Assembly: GCF_023283885.1 (NCBI RefSeq)
Contig: NZ_JAKILA010000017.1
Span: forward strand, 1 to 64,000
Source of the DNA: Shewanella basaltis
GTDB taxonomy: Bacteria > Pseudomonadota > Gammaproteobacteria > Enterobacterales > Shewanellaceae
Direction: 5' to 3'
DNA length: 64,000 nucleotides
Positions 16,993 through 25,128 of this stretch are shown here, in pieces. The stretch's first letter is position 1. Each line of letters begins with the position of its first letter. A program made the translations under genes and the position numbers. The notes below the pieces were generated by a model. It saw only the letters and a program-made list of their open reading frames with translations. It did no database searches and had not been told where the DNA came from.

Positions 16993-18226
16993 ACTGGCAC
17001 TTTTAAGCTTAAAAGATCGCAAAAACTCGGTATTACTTTCAGTATTGGCGATGACAGTCAGCATTGTTGTATTAATTGGAATTGAACATATTCGCCAACA
17101 AACTAAGGCTAATTTTGCTAGTACTATCTCTGGCGTTGACCTAATTGTAGGAGCAAGAACAAGCAGTATGAATTTACTGCTCTACTCCGTTTTTAGGATT
17201 GGTAACCCAACAAATAACATTCGTTGGGATACTTACCAGGCGATTGCTAATAGTAAACAGGTTAAATGGGCTATCCCTATTTCACTTGGCGATTCACATA
17301 AAGGTTTTCGGGTAATGGGGACAACGCCTGAGTATTTTGATTTTTTTAGTTACGGCCAAAAACATGGGTTAACTTTTAAAACAGGGTCACGATTCAATCA
17401 TGTATTTGACGTGGTTCTAGGGGCAGATGTTGCCAACCAATTGGGTTATCGTCTTGGAGATAAAATCACGTTAGCTCATGGTATTGGTGCAACCAGCTTT
17501 AGTCACCATAGTGCCAACCCTTTTACTGTGAGTGGCATTTTGGCAAGAACGGGAACACCGGTTGATCAAACCGTACACGTGAGTTTACAAAGTATTGAAG
17601 CGATTCATAACAGTGGGCCACAAACTGTGCAATTAAGTGAGGCGTTATCATTAATAGATGTCCAAGATGACCCAAGCTTGCAACCTAAAACCATTACCGC
17701 TTTTATGGTTGGCCTAGAGAATAAAATGGCGATATTTCAATTTCAAAGAACGGTTAATGAGTACGCCTTAGAACCCATAGTCGCAATTTTACCCGGCGTT
17801 GCATTAAGTGAACTGTGGCAAATGATGGGCATGTTAGAAAATACGCTTTTACTGATTTCGGTCCTTGTATTTATTGCAGCCAGTTTTGGAGTAAGCGCCA
17901 TGCTGTTAGCCTCTATTCGCGAGCGACGGCATGAAATTAATTTGCTTCGGATGATTGGTGCGCCAGCTTATTTCTTGTTTTTACTTATCCAGGCAGAAGC
18001 TTTATTAATCACCCTATTAAGCTGTGGATTAGGTCTCAGTTTGTTGTCGACTTGTTTGTGGTTGTTTGGCGATGAATTAGTGTCGCAGTTTGGGCTGAAT
18101 ATTGACGCCAATTTGCTCACACTAAACACCTTGTATGTGACAATGGCTACGATGATTGCGTCTGTGTTAATTGCCATTATCCCGTCTTTAACCGGTTATA
18201 GACACGCGAAACAGCTCAATAACTGA
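16982..18226 (+). CDS. FtsX/MacB-type ABC permease of the zinc cluster
   Basis: 414-residue inner-membrane permease. One N-terminal membrane segment (SVLLSVLAMTVSIVVLIGI), a periplasmic domain of about 230 residues, then three C-terminal membrane segments in the FtsX domain (TLLLISVLVFIAASFGVSAM, LLIQAEALLITLLSCGLGL, ATMIASVLIAIIPSL). The start is the ATG at 16982, giving MLFKLALLSLKDRKNS, which overlaps the ATPase 3' end; an earlier in-frame start would lengthen a meaningless leader. SIRERRHEINLLRMIGA is the usual cytoplasmic coupling loop for the ATPase. It is the Zur-regulated partner of the ATPase. Confidence 0.88.
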   Translation: MLFKLALLSLKDRKNSVLLSVLAMTVSIVVLIGIEHIRQQTKANFASTISGVDLIVGARTSSMNLLLYSVFRIGNPTNNIRWDTYQAIANSKQVKWAIPISLGDSHKGFRVMGTTPEYFDFFSYGQKHGLTFKTGSRFNHVFDVVLGADVANQLGYRLGDKITLAHGIGATSFSHHSANPFTVSGILARTGTPVDQTVHVSLQSIEAIHNSGPQTVQLSEALSLIDVQDDPSLQPKTITAFMVGLENKMAIFQFQRTVNEYALEPIVAILPGVALSELWQMMGMLENTLLLISVLVFIAASFGVSAMLLASIRERRHEINLLRMIGAPAYFLFLLIQAEALLITLLSCGLGLSLLSTCLWLFGDELVSQFGLNIDANLLTLNTLYVTMATMIASVLIAIIPSLTGYRHAKQLNN

Positions 18227-18532
18227 TGTGTGCTTGTATTTATTTAATCACATAATTGTGTAGTTCAGTCATGGTAAGTAAACACACCACAGATGCAGAT
18301 GAGTGTAGATGTGTGGCTAACACTAAACTCATGGTTCGTTTTATCGTTAACCACTGCTTGCCCTAAGCGCCAGTGAATGAGTGCTTAGGCTTACTGCTAC
18401 CATAATGCCTGTGTGCAATGCTTAATGTACTTGCACATATTAAATGTGATGTTATAACATAACTAAATTGAGCGTCGATAAATAGGCGTCGTAAAAGATA
18501 TCACCGAAAGCACTCATTGGAGCTACTGCATT
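18227..18532. other. Intergenic region with the zigA promoter
   Basis: 306 bases after the permease gene. An imperfect hairpin-like stretch with repeated CTTAGGC/GCCTAAG elements lies near 18360-18395. The Zur box is annotated separately. No ORF is evident. Confidence 0.5.
18448..18466. promoter_or_regulatory. Zur box upstream of zigA
   Basis: GATGTTATAACATAACTAA contains the perfect inverted repeat GTTAT-AAC-ATAAC and matches the Zur consensus core at 14 of 19 positions. It lies about 70 bases before the zigA ATG and should make the zigA-DUF1826-zrgA operon zinc-repressed. Confidence 0.82.
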
Positions 18533-19735
18533 ATGCCACACCCTCTTCCCGTTACCGTGTTGTCAGGTTTTCTTGGCGCAGGGAAAACCACAGTATTGAG
18601 CCATATCCTTAATAACCGTCAAGGTAAAAAAGTCGCGGTTATCGTTAACGATATGAGTGAAATAAACATTGATGCTACGCTGATTCAACATGAGGTATCC
18701 CTGAGCCAGCAGCAAGAAAAATTAATCGAAATGAGTAACGGCTGTATTTGTTGCACCCTTCGTGAAGACTTATTGCTTGAGGTCACTAAGCTGGCTAAAG
18801 AAGGTCAGTTCGACTATTTAGTGATTGAATCAACCGGTATTTCAGAACCGCTACCCGTAGCAGAAACATTTACCTTTACCGATGAAGACGGTACATCACT
18901 TTCAGATATCGCCACTCTCGATACCATGGTGACTGTGGTTGATGGCGTTCATTTTTTGAAAGATTATGAAGAAGCTAACGACTTACAAGCGTCTGGGGTT
19001 TCTTTAGGTGAAGACGACGAGCGCAGTGTTGCAGACTTACTCATTGAACAAGTTGAGTTTGCAGATGTATTACTCATTAGTAAAACAGATTTGGTAGCAA
19101 AAGAAGATATTGACAGGCTTACCGCCATTCTAAAGACGCTTAACACCAATGCTCGTATTATTCCTATCACCAAAGGAAGTGTTGATATTAATGAGGTACT
19201 CGACACTGGATTATTTGATTTTGAGCGTGCACAACAAGCACCGGGTTGGCTTAAAGAAATGCGCGGAGAACATCTGCCAGAAACTGAAGAATATGGCATA
19301 AGCAGTGTTAGCTATACCGCTAGACGACCATTTTACCCGCAATTATTTTATCAATTTGTGCATGACACGCAAAAATTCGGCAAATTAATTCGATCTAAAG
19401 GCTATTTCTGGTTGGCGACACGGCCACAGTTTGCAGGGCAATGGAATCAAGCTGGCGGTATCGCCCATTATGGTTTTGCTGGCATGTTTTGGAAATCTAT
19501 CCCACAAAAAAACTGGCCAACAGATCAGCAATCCTTAAATGAAATACACAAACATTGGCAAGAACCCTTTGGCGATATGCGTCAGGAACTGGTATTTATC
19601 GGCCAGGGGTTAGATCAAAGCGCCATGATAAAAGCACTGGATGATTGTTTGTTATCTGACGAGGACTTACTTAAGGGTAAAGCACATTGGCAGACTTTAC
19701 ATGACCCATTTCCGATTTGGGAGGAAGATGAATGA
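18533..19735 (+). CDS. zigA: COG0523 GTPase, zinc metallochaperone ZigA
   Basis: 400-residue G3E-family GTPase that delivers zinc to client enzymes in starved cells. Walker [10 protein letters not shown] at residues 12-20, metal motif CICC in [10 protein letters not shown] near 71-74, ESTGISEP near 100, and GTP-specificity motif SKTDLV near 182. The C-terminal CobW_C domain (~270-395) contains [10 protein letters not shown] and [10 protein letters not shown]. The sequence pattern agrees with ZigA of Acinetobacter and Pseudomonas. It heads an operon: its stop overlaps the DUF1826 start (ATGA). A Zur box precedes it. No key residue is missing. Confidence 0.92.
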   Translation: MPHPLPVTVLSGFLGAGKTTVLSHILNNRQGKKVAVIVNDMSEINIDATLIQHEVSLSQQQEKLIEMSNGCICCTLREDLLLEVTKLAKEGQFDYLVIESTGISEPLPVAETFTFTDEDGTSLSDIATLDTMVTVVDGVHFLKDYEEANDLQASGVSLGEDDERSVADLLIEQVEFADVLLISKTDLVAKEDIDRLTAILKTLNTNARIIPITKGSVDINEVLDTGLFDFERAQQAPGWLKEMRGEHLPETEEYGISSVSYTARRPFYPQLFYQFVHDTQKFGKLIRSKGYFWLATRPQFAGQWNQAGGIAHYGFAGMFWKSIPQKNWPTDQQSLNEIHKHWQEPFGDMRQELVFIGQGLDQSAMIKALDDCLLSDEDLLKGKAHWQTLHDPFPIWEEDE

Positions 19736-20397
19736 GTACCCTAATGACTTCGCAAAACGGTGTGAGTACACCTGCTTATTTTAAGCAGCCAATTGAGGGG
19801 GCTGATCCCACAGTTTTAACGGATATTTATTTAGCTCATACCAATATGGTCATTTGGAAGCGACAGTTGACAAACCCACTTGCACAAGCCGCTAAAACAA
19901 TTTTGGCAGAACGGCCTAAGCTAAAAACAGCGATGATTGTGTCACCTCAACACACCATCGAAGCGCTCAAGGACGCTCTGGGTAACACACCGTCTGTTAC
20001 GCTTTTAAGTGAAGACATCGCTCAACTTGTAGAGATGTTTTGCTGTTTGTTTGATTTAGAAGACGTGGGATTAAGGCTGACAGCCCTAGACAGTGCCATG
20101 TGCCCAAGGTTTCATGTTGATAAGGTTCCATGCCGCCTTGTTACCACCTACCATGGCGTAGCTTCAGAATGGATTGCTGATATTGATGCCAATAGAAACC
20201 TAATGGGTCAAACCGATCCGCAATCAAAATTGATAAAAAGCACTGAAGATATTCGCCAACTCAATCAAGGTGATGTCGCATTATTAAAAGGTGAATTATG
20301 GCAAGGCAATGAGGGGTATGGGCTTATCCATCGCTCACCACAGTTAGTCGATAATAGCCTTAGGCTTTTGTTAACCCTTGATTTTGTGAACAATTAA
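19732..20397 (+). CDS. DUF1826 protein of the zinc-starvation operon
   Basis: 221-residue cytoplasmic protein of the DUF1826 family. There is no signal peptide or membrane segment. It has conserved Cys and His in the block [19 protein letters not shown] near residues 122-140, possibly a metal site, and a C-terminal GLIHRSPQL. The family is often next to COG0523 GTPases and under Zur control, but its biochemical role is unknown. It overlaps zigA by 4 bases and is followed 9 bases later by zrgA, so all three should be one transcript. Confidence 0.85.
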   Translation: MSTLMTSQNGVSTPAYFKQPIEGADPTVLTDIYLAHTNMVIWKRQLTNPLAQAAKTILAERPKLKTAMIVSPQHTIEALKDALGNTPSVTLLSEDIAQLVEMFCCLFDLEDVGLRLTALDSAMCPRFHVDKVPCRLVTTYHGVASEWIADIDANRNLMGQTDPQSKLIKSTEDIRQLNQGDVALLKGELWQGNEGYGLIHRSPQLVDNSLRLLLTLDFVNN

Positions 20398-20406
20398 GGA
20401 ACGATT

Positions 20407-20991
20407 ATGTTTTCATGCTTTGCGCGTATTGGTATCATGGTCCTTGTTATGAGCTCAATAAACACAAGCCATGGCTCAGAATACACTTCATCTGTTAATG
20501 CCCATGTCCATGGGCTGTCGACACTCACAATCGTTGCTGAGCAAAATACCCTTAAGATAGAGCTTCATTCACCAAGCGTTGATATCATTGGATTTGAACA
20601 CAAAGCGACGTCAGCCAGTGACATAGCGCAGCTCGACAAGGCCGTAATCACATTGCGACAACATAATTCGTTATTTAACATACAGGGCACTCATTGTTTG
20701 CATGTTAATACGGTTGTTGCTGTCCCCCCTAGCGTTGCCTCACTAGATGAAGGTGACACGCTGCATCACCACGATGAACTGAACATAACAAGTGATCACC
20801 ATGACGGCCACAGTGAAATGATCGCCAGCTATGTATTTCAGTGTCACGACATGACTAAGTTGTTATCTATTGAGGTTAAGATGTTTGAGGTTTTTTCTGG
20901 TATGAAAGACATCAATACCATGTGGGTAACACAGGCACAGCAAGGGGCAACAAGATTAACGCCTGATCAGCCCATGATTGTTTTTAAGTAG
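20407..20991 (+). CDS. zrgA: His-rich periplasmic zinc-uptake protein ZrgA (DUF2796)
   Basis: 194-residue exported protein with a signal peptide at about residues 1-23. VNAHVHGLSTLTIV near residues 29-43 carries the family's HxHG block. PSVDIIGFEH near 57-66 is the second conserved block. A loop near 120-137 is packed with His and Asp (LHHHDELNITSDHHDGHSE) and should bind zinc weakly and store it. DUF2796 proteins are ZrgA in Vibrio and PA4063 in Pseudomonas, both Zur-controlled. It ends the operon; a 17-bp tandem repeat starts at its last codons. Confidence 0.88.
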   Translation: MFSCFARIGIMVLVMSSINTSHGSEYTSSVNAHVHGLSTLTIVAEQNTLKIELHSPSVDIIGFEHKATSASDIAQLDKAVITLRQHNSLFNIQGTHCLHVNTVVAVPPSVASLDEGDTLHHHDELNITSDHHDGHSEMIASYVFQCHDMTKLLSIEVKMFEVFSGMKDINTMWVTQAQQGATRLTPDQPMIVFK

Positions 20992-21067
20992 CCATTTATT
21001 TTAAGTAACAACTGGTTTTTAAGTGGCAATTGATTTTAAGTGACAAGTGGATTTAAGTGATAAGCGA
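20982..21067 (+). repeat. 17-bp tandem repeat running out of the zrgA stop codon
   Basis: About five imperfect units of TTTTAAGTgrCAAkTGG: units begin near 20982, 20999, 21016, 21033 and 21050. The first unit overlaps the last codons and stop of zrgA. No ORF uses it. Confidence 0.7.
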
Positions 21068-21200
21068 TATTAACCAATAAGCCTAATCACGATTTTTGTG
21101 CTAATGGGTATAATTTGCCATAAACACCAATACAAACAGTTCTGCTTAGGGACATTAAATGCTAGAGCAACATCTGTTAGGTGAAATGAAATAAAAACAG

Positions 21201-21308
21201 TAAATAACCTGAGCACGGGATAATACATGCCTTTCAAACAGTCCTTTGCCCTGCTCACTGCGTTGAATCGACTTACAATAGGTAGCTATTGACGCGTCAA
21301 TTCGCCTT
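21201..21308. repeat. Dispersed intergenic repeat, copy 1
   Basis: About 108 bases that match 22918-23027 in the same order at roughly 70 percent identity. Shared blocks include TAAATAACCT, CCTTTCAAAC, CAATAG and CTATTG around a small loop, and TCGCCTTG. The CAATAG/CTATTG pair forms a hairpin. The rest of this 480-base gap (20992-21474) holds the tandem repeat and no gene. Confidence 0.75.
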
Positions 21309-21474
21309 GTTAGCAGGTCAAATGACAAGCTTGAAAGTGAGAATGGGTAACATGTTGATTTTAAATAGTATAAGTTCATCCCTTATCCCGAGCTCAGGTT
21401 AAATAAATTATAGAGGCGACATAAGCAACAAGGTAATATCTGTTTTAGCGATTTAAATTAACCAAGGATTAAGC

Positions 21475-22221
21475 ATGCCTTACACTGTTGATATTCACGC
21501 CCATACCATCGCATCGACACATGCATACAGTACAGTTCACGATTATTTGTCTGTGGCAAAATCAAAGGGCATCAAATTATTTGCCATCACTGATCATGGA
21601 CCAGACATGGCAGACGCACCTCATTTTTGGCATTTTGTGAATATGCGGGTACTGCCCAGAGTCGTTGATGGTATAGGTTTGTTAAGAGGTATAGAGGCAA
21701 ACATTAAAAATGAATACGGCGAAATAGATTATTTTGGCAGTTATTTAAAAGAGCTCGATATTGTACTGGCAGGCTTTCACGAGCCGGTGTTTCCTCCGTC
21801 AACCAAAGAGGCGCATACCAATGCGCTAATCAAGTGTATCCAAAGCGGTCATGTCGACATTATCACTCATCCGGGCAATCCATCTTACCCTATCGACATC
21901 AATAAAGTCGCCAGGGCGGCAGCAGAGCATAATGTTGCGCTCGAAATTAATAATTCATCGTTTCTGACCTCACGTAAAGGCAGTTTGCCAAACTGCACTG
22001 CAATTGCTAACGCGGTTAAACAAGCAGGCGGATTACTGGTGATGGGATCGGACTCTCATGTGGCATTTAGCCTAGGCGAGTTTGAAAAATCAGTAGAGGT
22101 GATTGCCGCTGTCGACTTTCCGATTGAACGATTATTAAATCGCAGCCCTGCGGCATTGTTACATTTTTTGGTGTCTCGGGGCCACACCACCTTAGATGAG
22201 TATAAGGTACTCATCGATTAG
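21475..22221 (+). CDS. ycdX: PHP-domain zinc phosphatase YcdX
   Basis: 248-residue PHP-fold metal phosphatase, very close to E. coli YcdX, whose active site holds three zinc ions. Ligand motifs: DIHAHT at residues 5-10, ITDHGPDM near 40, [14 protein letters not shown] near 80, FHEPVF near 100, THPGNP near 132 and GSDSHVAF near 193. The length is normal. The true substrate in cells is unclear; in E. coli the protein affects swarming. Its position just downstream of the zinc-starvation operon is notable since it needs zinc, but I see no Zur box in front of it. Confidence 0.9.
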   Translation: MPYTVDIHAHTIASTHAYSTVHDYLSVAKSKGIKLFAITDHGPDMADAPHFWHFVNMRVLPRVVDGIGLLRGIEANIKNEYGEIDYFGSYLKELDIVLAGFHEPVFPPSTKEAHTNALIKCIQSGHVDIITHPGNPSYPIDINKVARAAAEHNVALEINNSSFLTSRKGSLPNCTAIANAVKQAGGLLVMGSDSHVAFSLGEFEKSVEVIAAVDFPIERLLNRSPAALLHFLVSRGHTTLDEYKVLID

Positions 22222-22318
22222 CAAGATCCTTTCAATTGCCTGTAACGTAATAATAACGATATTACAATTTAACGCCATTTAAGCTGCAGATTTTAATCAG
22301 CCAACGCAAAGGATCCCT

Positions 22319-22924
22319 ATGCATTTTACTCAAGCCAGCATCAATGCCTTAGATAGCCGAACACGGGCTCACTTTATTAATAGCTTATCGGGGTTTAAAA
22401 GTGCCAATCTTATTGGCACCCAAGATCAACAAGGAAACACAAACCTAGCCATTGTAAGTTCTGTGGTTCACCTTGGTGCTAATCCCCCCTTGGTTGCCAT
22501 GATTATGCGGCCTCACACTGTGCCTAGGCACACCTTTGAAAATATCAAACAAACTGGGGTTTATACCATTAATCAGGTAAACCAGTCGATATTTAAGCAA
22601 GCCCATCAAACGTCAGCGCGTTATGATAAACACGAATCAGAATTTGAACACACTGGATTAACAACAGAGTATTTATCAGGGTTTACCGCTCCTTTTGTTA
22701 AAGAAAGTCGGCTCAAATATTCAGTAAAACTGGCCGAGCATCAACACTTAGCCATTAACGGCACTGAATTATTAATTGGTGAAATTATTGATGTGTATGT
22801 TGACGATAATGCCGTTGCAGAAGATGGCTTTATTGATTTACAGGCGCTAGATACCGTGGCGGTCACCGGACTTGATAGTTATCACAGCACCCATAAATTA
22901 GCTCGTTTACCTTATGCTAAATAA
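22319..22924 (+). CDS. Flavin reductase-like FMN-binding protein
   Basis: 201-residue protein of the flavin reductase (PF01613) family. It starts with a helix, then NLIGTQDQQGNTNLAIVSS and LGANPPLVAMIMRPH near residues 34-66, the part that wraps the FMN, and ends with DTVAVTGLDSYH. The family includes flavin reductases and FMN-binding oxidoreductases of unknown substrate. It stands alone between ycdX and a repeat, with ~100 bases on its 5' side, and its stop codon lies inside the second copy of the dispersed repeat. Confidence 0.82.
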   Translation: MHFTQASINALDSRTRAHFINSLSGFKSANLIGTQDQQGNTNLAIVSSVVHLGANPPLVAMIMRPHTVPRHTFENIKQTGVYTINQVNQSIFKQAHQTSARYDKHESEFEHTGLTTEYLSGFTAPFVKESRLKYSVKLAEHQHLAINGTELLIGEIIDVYVDDNAVAEDGFIDLQALDTVAVTGLDSYHSTHKLARLPYAK

Positions 22925-23027
22925 CCTAAGCGCTGGATAAAAAATACCTTTCAAACGGCGTTTTGGCTTTCTCACAGCGTTAAATTAACTTGCAATAGGC
23001 GAGCTATTGGCGCGTAAAATCGCCTTG
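22918..23027. repeat. Dispersed intergenic repeat, copy 2
   Basis: About 110 bases matching copy 1 at 21201-21308, same orientation. The internal hairpin arms CAATAG and CTATTG are conserved while the loop differs. Its first bases include the stop codon of the flavin reductase gene. Confidence 0.75.
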
Positions 23028-23092
23028 GGATGTGTGTTAGCTTGATAACCTATTGATGTTACGCATAAGCAAAACATCTTTTATTATGGTGT

Positions 23093-23138
23093 GATTAAAT
23101 ACAAGTGTCGTGATTAACTAAAAGTGGCGATTAAATAA
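23093..23138 (+). repeat. Short tandem repeat of ~18 bp
   Basis: Three partial units of GATTAA-n-TA-n-AAGTG-n-CG, beginning near 23093, 23112 and 23129. Like the 17-bp repeat near copy 1, it lies beside a copy of the dispersed repeat. Confidence 0.45.
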
Positions 23139-23139
23139 A

Positions 23140-23167
23140 AAAATCCCATTGTATTCAATGGGATTTT
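23140..23167. terminator. Bidirectional rho-independent terminator
   Basis: AAAATCCCATTG at 23140-23151 pairs perfectly with CAATGGGATTTT at 23156-23167 around a TATT loop. A and T runs flank both sides, so it can end the DUF885 gene on the minus strand and the flavin reductase gene on the plus strand. Confidence 0.9.
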
Positions 23168-23187
23168 GATTTTATCTAACGCTATAC

Positions 23188-24927
23188 TTACTGCTGAGTT
23201 AAAAACCGTTCTTTAACGGCTTGTGCCATTAAATTGGGTGGGATTAACCCCTGCTCTAACACAAAGTTATTAAACGCTAAGCGGTCAAATTTATCACCTA
23301 AGGCAATTTCTACCTCGGCTCTGATTTCGAGTAAACGTGATAAACCATAAAAATAGCTGCCCGCTTGCCCAGGCATTCTCATGGTGTATCGGTCTACCTC
23401 TTGTTTTACTGCCGCTTCAGAAAACACCACGTCGTTACGCAACAGTGTATATGCGTTTTCTTTTGTTGTTAAACCAAGATTTAACATTGGGTCTAACATG
23501 GCGCGAGCGTTACGTAACAATCGGTGCTGAAGTGCAATCAGCTGTGCTTCAATTGGCAAATACTGCAGCATTTCTGCTTCGGCGTACAGTGCCCAACCTT
23601 CAACATTGACACTGTTAAAAGCATAATACACACGCGCTAATGATACGCCCTGCTCTAACATAACCGAAAATTGCAATTCATGGCCTGGGCGACCTTCGTG
23701 GGCACTTAAGGTGTAGGCAACCGCATTAAAGTTAAAGTCATCGTATGCCGCATCACCTGTTAATGCTGGGTTACCTGTCGTGAGTACAAATTGGCCTTGT
23801 TCACCTGTGTTACCAATAAATGGTGGCGGTAGCATGTGTGGTGCCGGACTTCCAGCTGCTTCGGCGTCGCTTGCAAGGCGCATTATCATGTCGCGTTCTG
23901 GTAAATTAACCACCTTTTCTTGACTGATTAACGCTTCAAGCTTTTTATTGATTGCTTGATAATGGCCTTCAATTTTATCATTGCTTAAAGCATCTTTTTT
24001 CAGTGCTTTAATGACATCGCGATAATCAGTTGATGGCATGTTAAATTTTTTGGCAACTAGCGGCGCTAATGCCTGCATGTTTGCCTTGGTGATCATGTAA
24101 CTTGCTTTTGCACGCTCAATTAATAACTCTGGCTCAATATCAATACCAACAGTTTTGAGATTTAGTGCATAAATTTCAGCAGGTAAACGAAAATCGTCGC
24201 GACTTGTCGGAATAACCGTTTTTTCAGCCCACTGACGGTAATCGGCAATTTGCTGTTTTAGCAGTGACAGATTTTCATCGGCTTTGATGAAATCATTTTT
24301 GTCAAATAGCTGCTCCAGACCCTGTAGTAAGGTATCTGTTCTTTCCAGCGCCTGATTAACTTCTTCTTTTGTGGGTCCCATCAGGGTTTTATTAGCAAGT
24401 GCTGCTTCATATAAGGCTTTGGCTTGCTCTGTTAATGGTGCTTGCCCCATTTTACCGACATAACAGGCAAGACGGGTGTTGGCTGCTTGTTTACGCGTAT
24501 CTGACATTTGCTCATCAAGTAACGCCGACACACCTCTAAAAATGATTAAGGGCACATCTACCCAAGGTAGCATGTACTTGTCTTCGAGTTGGCTTGACGC
24601 AATAGTCTGATCTATGTTGTTGATAATAATGTTGAGATCTTGGCGAACGGGCAATGACTCTTGTGTTAGCAGCGCCGCTTGCAAGGTTTTCTTACTGGCT
24701 TGTAACGTCGCGAGGTACTTTTCTTGTTGTGCCTTTGTAATATTGCTGCATTGGCCGTCAACCTCTGTTATGCCAATTGAGCTTGCCATTTCGGGTTGAA
24801 ATTGACTGGTTATTTTAATTTGTTTATTGGTGTATTCATTACTGACATCAACCCAATTTGACGCTGTCGTCGTCAACGGAAACAAAGTCAATAACGAAAT
24901 AGCAGAAATGAGCATTTTGCCTGACAT
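23188..24927 (-). CDS. Exported DUF885-family protein (putative metallopeptidase)
   Basis: 579-residue exported protein with a signal peptide (ISAISLLTLFPLTTTAS, residues 7-23). The DUF885 signature HEGRPGHELQF lies near residue 409 and provides the HExxxxH-type zinc site. EGWALYAEAE near 450 and YRLLRNARAMLDPML-like helices (HRLLRNARAMLD) follow, typical of the family. DUF885 proteins are predicted metallopeptidases, mostly without known substrates. It is transcribed alone and ends at a strong terminator. Start codons at 24927 (MSGKML) and 24915 are both possible. Confidence 0.85.
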   Translation of the reverse strand: MSGKMLISAISLLTLFPLTTTASNWVDVSNEYTNKQIKITSQFQPEMASSIGITEVDGQCSNITKAQQEKYLATLQASKKTLQAALLTQESLPVRQDLNIIINNIDQTIASSQLEDKYMLPWVDVPLIIFRGVSALLDEQMSDTRKQAANTRLACYVGKMGQAPLTEQAKALYEAALANKTLMGPTKEEVNQALERTDTLLQGLEQLFDKNDFIKADENLSLLKQQIADYRQWAEKTVIPTSRDDFRLPAEIYALNLKTVGIDIEPELLIERAKASYMITKANMQALAPLVAKKFNMPSTDYRDVIKALKKDALSNDKIEGHYQAINKKLEALISQEKVVNLPERDMIMRLASDAEAAGSPAPHMLPPPFIGNTGEQGQFVLTTGNPALTGDAAYDDFNFNAVAYTLSAHEGRPGHELQFSVMLEQGVSLARVYYAFNSVNVEGWALYAEAEMLQYLPIEAQLIALQHRLLRNARAMLDPMLNLGLTTKENAYTLLRNDVVFSEAAVKQEVDRYTMRMPGQAGSYFYGLSRLLEIRAEVEIALGDKFDRLAFNNFVLEQGLIPPNLMAQAVKERFLTQQ

Positions 24928-25076
24928 CGGCTTAGTCCCTTATTTTTTATGGAAGAAATACTATAGCTGAATAAAGACGAAAAGTGGTGTGCAGCAATTT
25001 AACTAATCTGTAACGAATCGTAATCTGCAGTTAAACGAAGTTGCATAATGATGATAGCCGCGACGATAACAAATAA

Positions 25077-25104
25077 AAAAACGCAGTGGTTGCACTGCGT
25101 TTTT
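25077..25104. terminator. Bidirectional rho-independent terminator
   Basis: AAAAACGCAGTG and CACTGCGTTTTT form a 12-bp stem with a GTTG loop (core arms 25081-25088 and 25093-25100). It ends the acyl-CoA dehydrogenase gene on the minus strand. Confidence 0.9.
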
Positions 25105-25128
25105 ACATGCTAAATAAAGCCTTATTAA

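Noticed and set aside
21070-21379. Two small minus-strand ORFs downstream of zrgA
   Set aside because: They fall in the dispersed repeat and have no ribosome site or conserved features.
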